Shown here: positions 1-10,287 of the stretch, piece after piece
Layout: the number at the start of each line of letters is the position of its first letter
Position numbering within the stretch: position 1 is the stretch's first letter
NCBI GenBank assembly: GCA_002917775.1
Contig: KZ627150.1
Span: 1,248,307 to 1,312,306, forward strand
Source: Glaciozyma antarctica PI12
Lineage: Eukaryota; Basidiomycota; Microbotryomycetes; Kriegeriales; Camptobasidiaceae
Length of the DNA: 64,000 bases
Direction of reading: 5' to 3'
Notes under the pieces: generated by a model
What the model was told of the DNA's origin: nothing
Database searches by the model: none
What the model saw: the letters and a program-made list of their open reading frames with translations, nothing else
Program-made: the position numbers and the translations under genes

Positions 1-3000
1 GGCCGACGCACGACGCTCAGCAGAGCTACTCTCTCTCGACCGCGCGAAGAGCTCGTTCTTCCAGAACGTCAGCCATGAGCTACGGACGCCTTTGACGCTG
101 ATCCTGGGGCCGCTCGCGGACGTGCTCGCCCACCAAGAGCTGCTCTCAGGCGTGAACCGAAATCGACTGCTTACGGTTCAACGGCACGCGAATCGGTGAG
201 TCCTGCTCTGGGGCTTTGGCGGAGACCAGGAGCTGACTTCAGCGGCAGGCTGTTAACGATGGTGAACAAGGTGCGTCCCTTCGCTCGAGCTTAGCAATCT
301 CGCTGACACGCCTGCCCTCCAGCTTCTGGATTTCTCCTCGCTCGATGGAGGACGGATGCGGGCTCAGTTCAGGCCCGTCAACCTGGTGCGTTCTGGCACT
401 CTGCCACATGCGCGCCAGGTGCTCACGATTCATCCAGGGAGCACTCACGCGCGACCTCGCAACTTTGTTCCGGGACGCAATCGAGCGAGGCAAGATCAAC
501 TACATCATCTCGTGCGACGAGGATCCTCCAGACAGCTTGCCTATCTACCTGGCGTGAGTCCTATTGTCCCTGCGCAAGGAATATCGGAACTGAGGCTGAT
601 GTTATCTCGCAGACCGGAGCTCTGGGAGAAGGTCGTGTTCAATGTGAGCTTTCTCGTCCGCCTCACTCGCACTATATCTGACGAATGTCGCCCAGCTCGT
701 TGGGAACAGCTTCAAGTACTGCCTCTACGGCGAGATCGAAGTCTCAGTGCGGTCGACCCTGGCGGAGGCCGTCGTATCCGTTCGCGACACCGGCGTCGGG
801 ATTCCTCAAGAGGAGCTCGGCCACATCTTCGAACGGTACGTCCACGCCTTTCCTAGCTACGTCTCAGTTGCTGACATCATCTCGCTCGTCAGATTCCATC
901 GTGTCGAGGGCACCTCTCGCACAGCCACCGGGACCGGTATCGGTGCGTGCTGTCGCGTATCTTGAATTACCGAGCTGACCTTTCCTCGCTTCAGGACTGG
1001 CGCTCACGCTCGAGATCGTCAAGCTTCTTGGAGGCGAACTGGAAGTGCAGAGCGAAGTCGGCAAGGGCTCGACGTTCTCGTGAGTCAACGCCCATCTGTC
1101 GCAGCGTCTCCTGCTGATTCCACCTCGCCAGCGTCCGCTTCCCTCGCGGATTCACGCATCTGCCCATCGAACAAGTCGAGCACGAAGCTGCAGTCGAGAT
1201 CGTCAAGCCCCCGGCGCAGCGGAACCTCTCGATGTGCGTTCTCTTCGCGCTTTGAAGCTTGCTCGTCGCTGACCCTCCCATGCGCCACAGCATCGAAGAA
1301 GCTGCTTCATGGCGGCACGATATGGCGCTGGACCGCGATACGCTCCACTCATCGGCATCCAGTTCGGGCGGGTCGGTGAGCGGCTCCGCAGACCGCTCCT
1401 CTCACGAGGACTACATCGTCTCGACGGGTCTGTCCTTCCATTCTCGTGAGCCCGCTTTCGGAATCTGACTCTTCGGTCGCAGAGCTTCTCAACCTCAAGG
1501 ACTGCACGGTCTTGCTCGCGGACGACGCGAACGACATTCGCAGCTACGTCGCGAGCATCCTCTCCAAGTCGTTCCACGTCGTGCAAGTCGCCGACGGCCA
1601 AGCCGCCCTCGAATACGCTCTTCAAAGCCCTCCTTCTCTGATCGTGACGGACGTGATGATGCCTCGGCTGGGTACGTCGTCCCTATGACGAGCTCGGTTT
1701 GTCAATGCTCATTTGAGTTTGTTCCTGCAGACGGTCGTGGACTTCTCGCTGCCCTGCGCGCCAATCCCACGACGGCGTTGACGCCTGTGCTCTTTCTTTC
1801 GGCTCAGGCGGGAGCAGAGGCTCGCGCAGAGGCGCTGGAAGCAGGCGCCGACGACTACCTCGTCAAGGTAGCTCGATTTCTGCTCACTTTCGACCCCGAC
1901 TGATCGTATCGCTTGTCAGCCCTTCCAAGCTCGAGAGCTTGTCGCACGCGTCAACACTCATTTACAGCTCGCAAGGATGCGCGCCGAACTGGAGAAGCGA
2001 GGTGAGAACGGCCTCTCGCATCCGATGCCGTGCCTTAGCTAACGCCTTCGCTCCAAAGTCCAGGAGCGGACTAGCGCTCTGATCGTGAGCGAGGCGCGAT
2101 ACCGTGGATTGGCCGACCGCTACGCGACTCTCACCATCCTCTCGCCTGTGGGCATCTTCTTGAGCGACGACAAGGGCAACCTCAGCTGTGAGTTTTCATC
2201 TTGGCTCGTCCACCTGGGGACTCACTCTTTTCTGCAGACGCGAATCCTCGGTGGCATGAGATTTCTGGACATCCTCTCGAAAAGCCTCTCGCGGAGTGGC
2301 GCGACAGCATCCTTCCCAGCGACCTGGAACGCACCGAGGCGTCTTGGAACGCTGCGATCAACGGGTCTCTGGTCGAGCATTGCGAGTTTCGCTTTCAGAA
2401 GGGCAACTGGGTTACGCTGGAGGTGAGTGTCTGACTCGCCCGCTCGCTGAACAGGATGCTAACCTTGCGGTGCAGCTTCGAGCCTTCCACGACGTCTCAT
2501 CCAGTAACGGCTTCGTCGGCGCAGGTGGGCCTCGTCCCGTTCTTCCTGGTGATGCAAAACTGACGTCTCCTAGTCACCGACATTACCATCATCAAGAAAG
2601 CGGAAGCGATCACCCTTCAAATCGTTGAGCAGCGCGCGCTGGATGCCGAGGAGAATCGTCGGAATCAAGAGCACTTTATCGACATGGCTTCGCACGAGCT
2701 TCGAAATCGTGCGTCTTTCCTTCCTTCTCGCGACAGACTCGTCCTAATGTAACTGGCAACGCAGCTCTCAGCGGCGTCTGGCAGAATGCCGAGGTTGGTG
2801 TTGTTTTCGCATCTTCTCCCGAACGCAAGCTCATCATCCGACTCCAGATTCTGTCAAGCAGCCTCCAGCATATCTCTACGCTCGTCGAGGGGATGCGCGA
2901 AGGACACGTTCTCGATCGCGGTACGCTCGAAACGCTCAGCCGCGAGCTGGAGGAGAACTTGGAAGCGGCGGGAGCTATCATTCTGTGCGCGACGCACCAA

Positions 3001-4646
3001 GGACGTATCGCCGATGGTTCGTGCTCCGTTCCTGCTTGAAGTACGGCTGCTAACCTCGCATGCAGACATTTTGAACGTCTCGAAAGTTCAGATGGGGCTC
3101 CTGACCATCAATCCGCTACCTCTCGACCTCACGGCCAAAGTCAAGGAGAAAGTCAGAATGTTTGAAGTGTGAGCGCAGACCGGGATTACGAAAGGGATCT
3201 CTCACTGATGGTAAGGTGCCTTCAGCGAGTGCGTTCAGAAGGATATCGCCCTCTCGCTCGCAGTGGACGACTCGATCGCCGCCCTCAACGCGGAATGGAT
3301 CTTCGGCGACGGCGCTCGTATCTCTCAAATCCTCATCAACATGCTCTCCAACGCCGTGCGCTATACGGCGGAAGCTCAGCATCGCACGATTGTCGTGCAC
3401 GTCGCGGCTTACGCGGGTCGACCAACGACCAACGAGCGTTCGCTTAGGGTGGCGGAGCCACAGTTTATGGAGGTTCCGACGGAGAACGTTTGGATTGTGG
3501 TCGGGTGCGTCGGTCCTGCGCTCTACTCAAAGATTGCGAGCTCATTGAGTGATTATGCAGCGTCGAGGATTCGGGCAAGGGACTCAGCTCTGCGGAGCTC
3601 GATCGGCTGTTCGAACGCTTCGCGCAGGCGAATCCCAAGAGCGACCAGTACGGTGGCAGCGGACTCGGTCTCTTCGTCTCGAAGAAGCTCGTCGAGCTTC
3701 ACTCTGGCTTCATCGAGGTCGAATCCGCTCCCGGTCAAGCGGGTCTTCCGCTGCGTCAAGTCGAACCGAGAGCTGAGTCTCGCTCTGCAGGGGAGCATCT
3801 TCCGTTTCGCCATTCCTGCCGCTCGTGCGCCCTCCGAGCCGACTATCGCCACCGCCTCACCACCACCGTCGGGGGAACCTTCGCACGTCGGCCGAACCAA
3901 CAAGCGACCCGCGAGTAACTTGGGCCGGACTAGATTCAGTTCGAAGAGCGCCAAGACGGGTGCGGAGTCCCACTCGACGCAAGAAGAACCCGCGTCGCCA
4001 CCACCTGCTCCTTTGCACGTCCTCGTCGTCGAGGTGCGCAACTTTTTCCCTACCTCACTCGCGTGATCACTCACCCCTGTCTCGCAGGACAACCTCATCA
4101 ACCAAAAGGTCATGGTGCGCCAGCTCAAGCTCGCCGACTTTCTCGTAACGGTCGCGAGCAACGGGCAAGAAGCTCTCGACCTCCTCCTCTCGCCAAAATC
4201 TACGACCATCGGACCTACGAAGATCGATGTAGTGCTCATGGATATCGAGGTGCGTCTCTCCAGATTCGCTCCAGCGCACGTACTGACTCGCCTCCACTGA
4301 AGATGCCAGTGATGGATGGCCTCACGGCGATTCGAAAGCTTCGCAAACTCGAAGCTGACGGGGTCGTTCCGGTCCACTTCGTCAGTCTCCTTCCTCCTCC
4401 CTCCTTCTCCCATCCTTACGTTCTTTCAGGGTGTTATCGGTGTCACTGGCAACGCTCGTCAAGGTCAGATTGACGCGTGTCGAGAAGCAGGGTTCGACGA
4501 CGTGAGTTCCTCCCTCTCTCTCGTTGTTTAGGAAGGGGCTGACCCGAGGGAGGAAGGTGGCGATCAAGCCTTATCGAATGGCGGAACTGCTGGTACAGAT
4601 CCGGAAGCTGTTGGAGAAGCTGTTGGAGAAGGAGGAGCGAGCGTAG
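1..4646 (+). CDS. Double hybrid histidine kinase (two HK modules, two receivers), 5' end outside window
   Basis: Two-component signalling protein read through about 18 short introns; the N-terminus lies before base 1. Domain order: first H-box at 60-110 (core [13 protein letters not shown]), first HATPase near 700-1080 (DTGVGIP then TGTGIGLAL), receiver 1 near 1500-1980 (acidic pair ADD, phospho-acceptor Asp in VTDVMMP, Lys in YLVKPF). A PAS domain follows near 2100-2600, then a second H-box near 2690 ([12 protein letters not shown]), a second HATPase near 3250-3830 ([14 protein letters not shown]) and receiver 2 near 4020-4640 (VVEDN, MDIEMPVMDG, AIKPYRM). Both H-boxes keep His and both receivers keep Asp, so both phosphorelay modules look competent. 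It should feed an Ypd1-type phosphotransfer protein. Stop TAG at 4644-4646. The ligand and the upstream sensor domain cannot be seen. The last codons hold a 12-bp tandem repeat (KLLEKLLEK). Confidence 0.93.
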
Positions 4647-4840
4647 GAACTGTTTGTTGCAGGAATGTATCGCGCACTTGATGATCCTCCCTCGCACGAC
4701 GTGAACTCGCCAATCCTTCCTCGCACACCGCAGGACATCACGACGAGCGAAGCTTCTCCCAACTCACTCCCGACGCCGGAATCATATCACAAAACAGTCG
4801 TTCGTTCGCAAATCAAAGTCTCCCATCCTCACATCAACGC
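4647..4840. other. Convergent 3' intergenic spacer
   Basis: About 190 bases between the stop codons of the histidine kinase (+) and the fumarate reductase (-). It presumably holds both 3' UTRs and polyadenylation signals. No open frame of interest is seen. Confidence 0.6.
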
Positions 4841-7522
4841 CTACGCCTTCACAGAGCCAATCACGGTCGAGGCGGCGTACTTCGAGATAACGTTGGCCTC
4901 TACAACCCCAAACACACATCAGTATCCGCTCTCAACAACGAAGGAAGGGAGAGGAGGAACGTACCGTGAACCATGAGGAACTCCTCCGTCGCATCGCGTC
5001 CAGCGTAAAGTAGGATCGCGTCCAGCGTACCTCGCAGGGTCTACATCACACTCATCAGCGTCGCTTACGAAAGAAGGGAGGGAGAGAGGAACGCACGGTC
5101 TGGCAGGAAGTTCGTCACGTCCAGGACTGTGAGCGAGGTCAGCACCGGTGCAGAAAATCGAAAAGCGAGGGGGACGCACCCTGTCCCGAAATGACGACCC
5201 AGCAGTCGTCCTTAGTCGTATGCTTCGCCACCTCCTCCATCGTGTACTGCTTCATCACCGTGTACTGCTTCATCACCCACCTTCTCCACCTTCTTACCTG
5301 CTGCGTCTCAGCGACCTTGACGCTAGGCGCTCCAGCCTCGTCCCACGAGAATTCGAGATGAACCTTTTTCGACTCGGGGTCGATACGAATCGTCGTTGCC
5401 ATTCCGAGGTGGCCGCCGACTTGGCCGAGACGAGAAGCGGCGGTCTGGGAGGAGGTGATGGACTTGAGGAGGTAGGACGCGGCCTCGTCTCCTGCGACAC
5501 GACCAAAGACGACGCAGCCGCTGCGAAAGCGTGTAAGCATGCGCGTGCGGGGGTGGGGGAGGAAGCGAGGAATGAGGGAGAAACGTACAGGAGGGAAGAG
5601 CCACCGAGACGGTTCGCACCGTGAACTCGTGAAGGCGATTTCTCCAGAGGCGAAGAGGCCGGGAATAGGCTTGCCAGCGGTGTCGATAACGCGCGAGTGG
5701 TCGTCGATCTCGAGTCCTCCCATCGTGTCTGCGAATGCGACGTTAGGAACGGCTGCGGGGAGGAAGCGGGGGACGGACAGTGGAGGACGGGAGTCATGAC
5801 GGCGACGTTGAAGGGACCGCTGTTGAGGCTCCAGTCGGTGTTGTGGAAGCTGTCGTCGTCATCGTCATCGTCAGCCTATACTCCTGGGACACACGCTCGA
5901 GGGAGAGGAACGCACAACTTCTTGCCAAAGGGATCCGTCTTGGGGTCCTTGGTCACCTTGACGTAGTCGGCAAAGACCTGAGCGAGCTTCTCCTCGGGCA
6001 GTCCCATCTCCTTAGCGAGCTCCGCGCCCGTCTCGAAGCGCTTCATAAGTCCACGACCGCAGTAGTGCTATCCGTGCGAAAAAGCGAGTCAGTTTCACTC
6101 GCCAAAGTCGCGCAAAAAGGAAACGCACCTTGCAGTGCCACTCGATCTCCTTGCTCGCCTGTCCGTTGAGGACCAAGCGAATAGGGAACTTGCCATTCTT
6201 CCACATCTCGCCGGTAACGTAATCGCGGTGACCGAGCTCGTCGGCGAACCGGTTCCCCTCGTTGTCAAGGAGGAGTCCTCCGACTCCACGAAGCGCTTCG
6301 GCGGCGAGGAACTTGACCTTGGCGTCGGGGTCCTTGGGGTCGACGAGACCTGTTTGTGGAGAGAGGTCAGCTTTGCGACGGGCGGCGATCGAGGGGATCG
6401 GGAGGGTTAGACGTACCGGTAGGGTGAACCTGGACCTTGTCGAGGTCGATGCCCTTGCCTCCGATGTCGATAACCATCTTCTGTCCGTCTCCAGTGCTGC
6501 GATCGAGGAGGGCGAAGTCAGTTTCGCAAAACTTGGAAGAGCGAGGAGGAACGCACCAGTGGTCTCCGTTCGTGGTAGGGAGGTGCATGAGATCAGGGCG
6601 GTACCTGTTGAGGAGTCCATCCTTGGAGAAGTCCGCAGCGTAACCACCTGCGCGTCGTCGTCGTCGTCGTCAGCCCCTATTTCTCCTTCCCGATCTCGGC
6701 CAAGTCGCGGCGAAACAAGAACGCACCAGTAGCGAGAACGACGGGACCGTACTCCTTAAACGTCTTGCCATCGTGCGTGTACTCAACACCGATAACGACG
6801 TCACCATCCTTGATGAGCTTGGTCGCGGCAGCCTTCTTGATAATCTGAACGCGGTTGGGCTCCTTCTCAGCGAGTTCCTCGAGCGCCTCCATCTGGGCGT
6901 ACTGCGCGCGTTCATCCGAGTCAGCTGCTGAAGCCGCGTAAAGCGAAGGAGGAACGCACAGTGATGGTCATGCCGGGGAACGAAGTTCCGCCGCGGTGAG
7001 TGCGCTCGTACGAGTGTCCTCCCAAACGCGAGACCTTGCTGAGATCGAGGCCGAACCTGCAAACGCGCTCGTCAGCTCCCTCGTCCTCCTTCAACTGCAG
7101 GGCAAGCGCCTCACTTGTCCACGAGCCAGTTGACGGCGTCTCCCGACTTGCCGGTGAGGACCTCGATGAGGTCGTCGCGCGCGAGTTCACGAGCCTGCGG
7201 TCATCTACAGCTACTCCCTCGAATCCAACACGGAAAGGGGACGACTCACCGACTTCTTCGTGTCATCAAAGAAGGCCTTGGGGGTATCAGGAATGCCAAG
7301 CGCCGCCTGCGCCTTGGTTCCAGCACCGTTGATACCAGAGGTAGCCTTGGTCGAGTTTCCACCAAAGAAGGGGTTCTGGCCAGCTGGTCAGCTGGGGGGG
7401 ACTCGCGGGGGAATGAAGGGGCGAACCTTGTCGAGAACGAGGACGTTGGCTCCGCGCTCGTGGAGGGTGTGGGCGGCGCTGAGGCCGGAAAGACCACCGC
7501 CGACGACGATGACTCGGGACAT
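4841..7522 (-). CDS. Soluble fumarate reductase (FRD1/OSM1 type) fused to a C-terminal cytochrome b5 domain
   Basis: FAD-dependent fumarate reductase. Starts MSRVIVVGGGLSGLSAAHTL (Rossmann GxGxxG) at 7522. Conserved flavocytochrome c elements follow: GGNSTKATSGINGA, VQVHPTG (catalytic-region His), GNRFADELGHRDYV, PVLHYTMGG and GGVHGANRLGGSSLL (Arg). A b5 domain follows (YTMEEVAKHTTKDDCWVV, VLDVTNFLPD, AGRDATEEFLMVH, then ISKYAASTVIGSVKA and stop at 4841). Family knowledge: these enzymes reoxidise FADH2/NADH by reducing fumarate to succinate; the b5 fusion occurs in several fungi. Roughly a dozen introns. Oddities: the HPGG heme-ligand loop near 5028-5042 is only read with one base fewer, and an exact 18-bp tandem duplication sits at 5241-5276. 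Two introns carry triplet microsatellites next to the branch point. Whether the encoded b5 domain is functional is uncertain. Confidence 0.92.
5241..5276. repeat. Exact 18-bp tandem duplication in the fumarate reductase gene
   Basis: Unit CGTGTACTGCTTCATCAC occurs at 5241-5258 and again at 5259-5276. On the minus strand it duplicates six residues (VMKQYT) just before the cytochrome b5 domain. Confidence 0.95.
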
Positions 7523-8599
7523 GCTGTACGTGGTTTGGGCTGTTGAGTAGGGGGTCTGTTGGAAGGGGCCGAGTCAGCGAACCCCCCGACTGCTAGTTCG
7601 ACCGGTGGCAAAGGGGTGGCTCCTGGATGGGCGAGGTTCGGTACTTACGGGAAGGGTGTGTAGGACTGTAGGAGAGTGTACGAGAGTCAGCCAGGTTGCC
7701 TCGCTGAACAGGAGGACCAAAGGCGGGGAAGTGATTGGACCGGCGAGCTTCTGGCGCGTGTTTGTGGGGGGGCGAAGCTGGAACGCGGGGTTGGATCGAG
7801 GTACTCACCTGAGTGACTGGCTGAGTGCTGGGCTGGGACTGTAGTGAGTCCTGCTGGTGGTTGCTGTAGCGAGTCTCTGTCGAGGAGAGGAAGAGGAGGA
7901 CAAGAGTCGCCTCGCCAGCTGAAATCCTCTAGTCCTCCGCCCACGCCAGAGTCGGCTCGCTCAGCCGGGTCAACTTCCTGCAGGAATCTGGAGCCGCCAT
8001 TCCTACTCCTTCTCCCTCTGGAGTCTTCAGGCCCTGCTCCAAGACTGCACACACTGCTCTACTGCTCTCCCCTCCCCCAGGTACCAGCTCGCTCACCGGC
8101 GGAACTCACGCCGAGCAAGCGAGTCCGCCCGAACGCCCTCGGCGCTTACTGCTGCTTCTTCAGAGCTCTCTGGGGGCCAACTGCTCCCTCTGGATCGTCC
8201 TTGAGTATCTACGGGACCGAACCCACTTCAACCGACGCTCGCTGAACGTGAGGAGCCAATCCTGCGTCTATTCTTCGCACGAGCGAGTTGCGACGCGACG
8301 CGGAGTGATTCGGGCACGAGGGTACTGTTGAAGCCTACTGGGTCCTGCTGGGGAGTACGTTTACCGTTTCGAGCAAGCAGAAGACGCTGGAGCAGCTGGA
8401 GGTCGGGCGAAGGACGCAGCGAGGACGCGCAGTCGTCCGGCGAGGAACCAGCGAGGATCGCAGCGAGGATGGTGGCTTGGGCTACAATATGATTTGCAGA
8501 AAAAGATGGGATGGGATGGCTACAAGCGAGTGGATCTCGTGTGGAGGAGGAGGGCAGAGCGGGAAATACAAAGAGGGTGATCTCGTGCGGAGGGTACGT
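7523..8599 (-). promoter_or_regulatory. Upstream region and likely spliced 5' leader of the fumarate reductase gene
   Basis: About 1.08 kb between the fumarate reductase start and the CAP gene stop, both on the minus strand. Read on the minus strand it holds good donor sites, GTAAGT near 7648 and GTGAGT near 7810, with no matching coding potential. I infer 5' UTR introns. Several chance open frames overlap each other and none has a recognisable domain. Confidence 0.4.
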
Positions 8600-9575
8600 T
8601 TAAGGCTGGACGTTGGCAGCTGCGTTCTCCGAATCAGCGAGAGCCACCGTGCGGAAAGAGGGAGAGACGTACCGAAGTTGGAAGCGGGGTAGACGTTTCC
8701 AGGAGGGTTGTACTGCCGCACGAAGCGTCAGCGAGAGCGAGGTAGCCGGAGAGGAGAGGGACGCACCTCGCAGACATAATAGTTCGCAGGCCCGTACGAA
8801 GCAGGGAAGATCCCACTACAGCTCGCCACCGCGCACCCAAGCTGAGTCGTCGCCTTCCACACCACTTGGGTGAAATGACTGCTCCCTCATCATCAGCAAG
8901 GCGCGCAAGGGAGGAAGGGGAGGGACGGACCTGTAGTTAGGCGTAGCAGGAGTGTAGTCCACTGATTCGTCGGTCCACATCTTGATTCCCTGCGCGATCG
9001 TGTTCGACCCCGTCATCGCCTGCCCCGCACACCATCAGCTCCTTCCCCTTCCCCAACACGCAAAACAGGAACTCACAGCCAAGTTCTCACCCCAAGGTCC
9101 CACAGCCCCTTGCGAATGCTGGAAGACACACTTGTTCGCCCAAGTCTGTGCGGCGGAAGCGAGAGTGTTGTTCCATACCAGGGCATTGGCGCCGTGCTGG
9201 GCCCGGAAGGTGTTGTGGGACGATAGGGCGAGTTGCTGGAGAGAGCCGGCGGTGGGGGGAGGCGACGGCGGTGGTGGTGGCGCGAGTGGTGGTAGCGCGC
9301 GTGGTGGTGCTGGGCTTCGTGGTGGTGCTAGCGCGAGTAGTGGTGGTGGAAGCGCGGGAGGTGGTCGAGACCTTGACCGTAGTACTGACTGCTCGGGTAG
9401 AGGTGGTGGTGGCGCGGGTGGAGGAGACGGGGTAGGTCTGGACGCCGCGTTGGCGCTTGATGAGGAGGTTGGGAGAGCTGCCGATGAGGGCTAGGTCGAC
9501 GAGGGGGGCCGGAAAGGCTGAGGCGAGAGTAGCGGCGAGAAGAGCTCCGAGAGGAAGGACGGCGGAGAAATGCAT
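8600..9575 (-). CDS. Secreted CAP/SCP-domain protein (Pry1/PR-1 like) with Ser/Thr-rich stalk
   Basis: Starts MHFSAVLPLGALLAATLASA at 9575, a clear signal peptide. A roughly 60-residue Thr/Ser/Arg-rich stalk (TTTRASTTT-type repeats, probably O-glycosylated) leads to a CAP domain: SHNTFRAQHGANALVWN, WANKCVFQHSQG, GPWGENLA, MWTDES, SHFTQVVWKATTQLGC, NYYVCEYNPPGNV, then a short tail and stop at 8600. The CAP cavity His/Glu/Glu/His set is present. Fungal Pry proteins bind sterols and fatty acids outside the cell; that role is inferred here. Three or four introns lie in the 3' half. The stalk and the CAP domain are in different frames, joined at a run of six G (plus strand 9254-9259). Five bases there would give one continuous protein. 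Confidence 0.88.
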
Positions 9576-9753
9576 GGTGTGCGTCGTGTCGTCTATGAAT
9601 AAGAGTCCAAGGGAGTGGCGGGGGGATGGGGTAGAAGGAAGGAAGGAAAGAGGACAAAGGAAGATTTCGATCTGGCCCAGCGTCTGCCCGGACTCCGCCC
9701 ACTCCCGTCAATTTACAGAGCCGAGGCAGCAAGCGACCTCCTCCCCGTCCTTA

Positions 9754-9834
9754 CAATGAAAAGAAAAGTGTCGAGACACTCCTCCCTAAAGTAGCTTCAT
9801 CCAGAGCCTCTTCTCCCTCATCATCGAAACCTTG
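9754..9834. repeat. Direct repeat copy A (pair with 10171-10260)
   Basis: Begins CAATGAAAAGAAAAGTGTC and ends ATCGAAACCTTG. Estimated by eye at roughly three-quarters identical to copy B, same orientation, 417 bases upstream. Confidence 0.7.
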
Positions 9835-10170
9835 CCGCTCGCTGACCTCACCGAACCCCGTCCCTCCGCTGGCTTGTACGAGGCTCAAGCGACGCCACCA
9901 TCCAGCTCTCATCGGCTTCTTGCCCATCGTCGTTTCCGTCGAAACGAGACTGTGGAGAGCCTTGCTTTCAAACTTGCGCCGGAGTCCGTGCGATGGACTG
10001 CCGCTGGAATCCGCCCAATCAAAACGAAAGAGCGAGAGAGATTGAACAGACTTCGCAGACGTAGTAGCTCGCTGGAAAGCCTTGGAGGTGGTCCTGGACT
10101 CCGGACGCGTATTATCCTTAAAAACCCGAGAGAGCCAGTTATCGTTCTCCAGCCTCCCGTCCCGTTCCTT

Positions 10171-10260
10171 CAATGAAAAGGAAAGCGTCAAGACACCTCT
10201 CCCGAAGCAGCTCCACTCCCGAAGCCCAACGATCTCTCATTCCTCACCATCGAAACCTTG
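10171..10260. repeat. Direct repeat copy B (pair with 9754-9834)
   Basis: Begins CAATGAAAAGGAAAGCGTC and ends ATCGAAACCTTG, in the 3' flank of the F-box gene. It suggests duplication of a 3' UTR segment. Confidence 0.7.
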
Positions 10261-10287
10261 CTCGCATTCAATCCCTCATTCGGCGCA

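Larger units (their letters stand above)
9576..10287. other. CAP promoter region with an imperfect direct repeat
   Basis: About 710 bases between the CAP gene start and the F-box gene stop. It contains two diverged copies of one element, at 9754-9834 and 10171-10260. A minus-strand open frame runs between them but shows no recognisable domain; I do not call it a gene. Confidence 0.5.

Noticed and set aside
9751-10191. Minus-strand 146-codon frame between the CAP and F-box genes
   Set aside because: It begins and ends in the two copies of a direct repeat, uses a non-ATG start, and has no recognisable domain.
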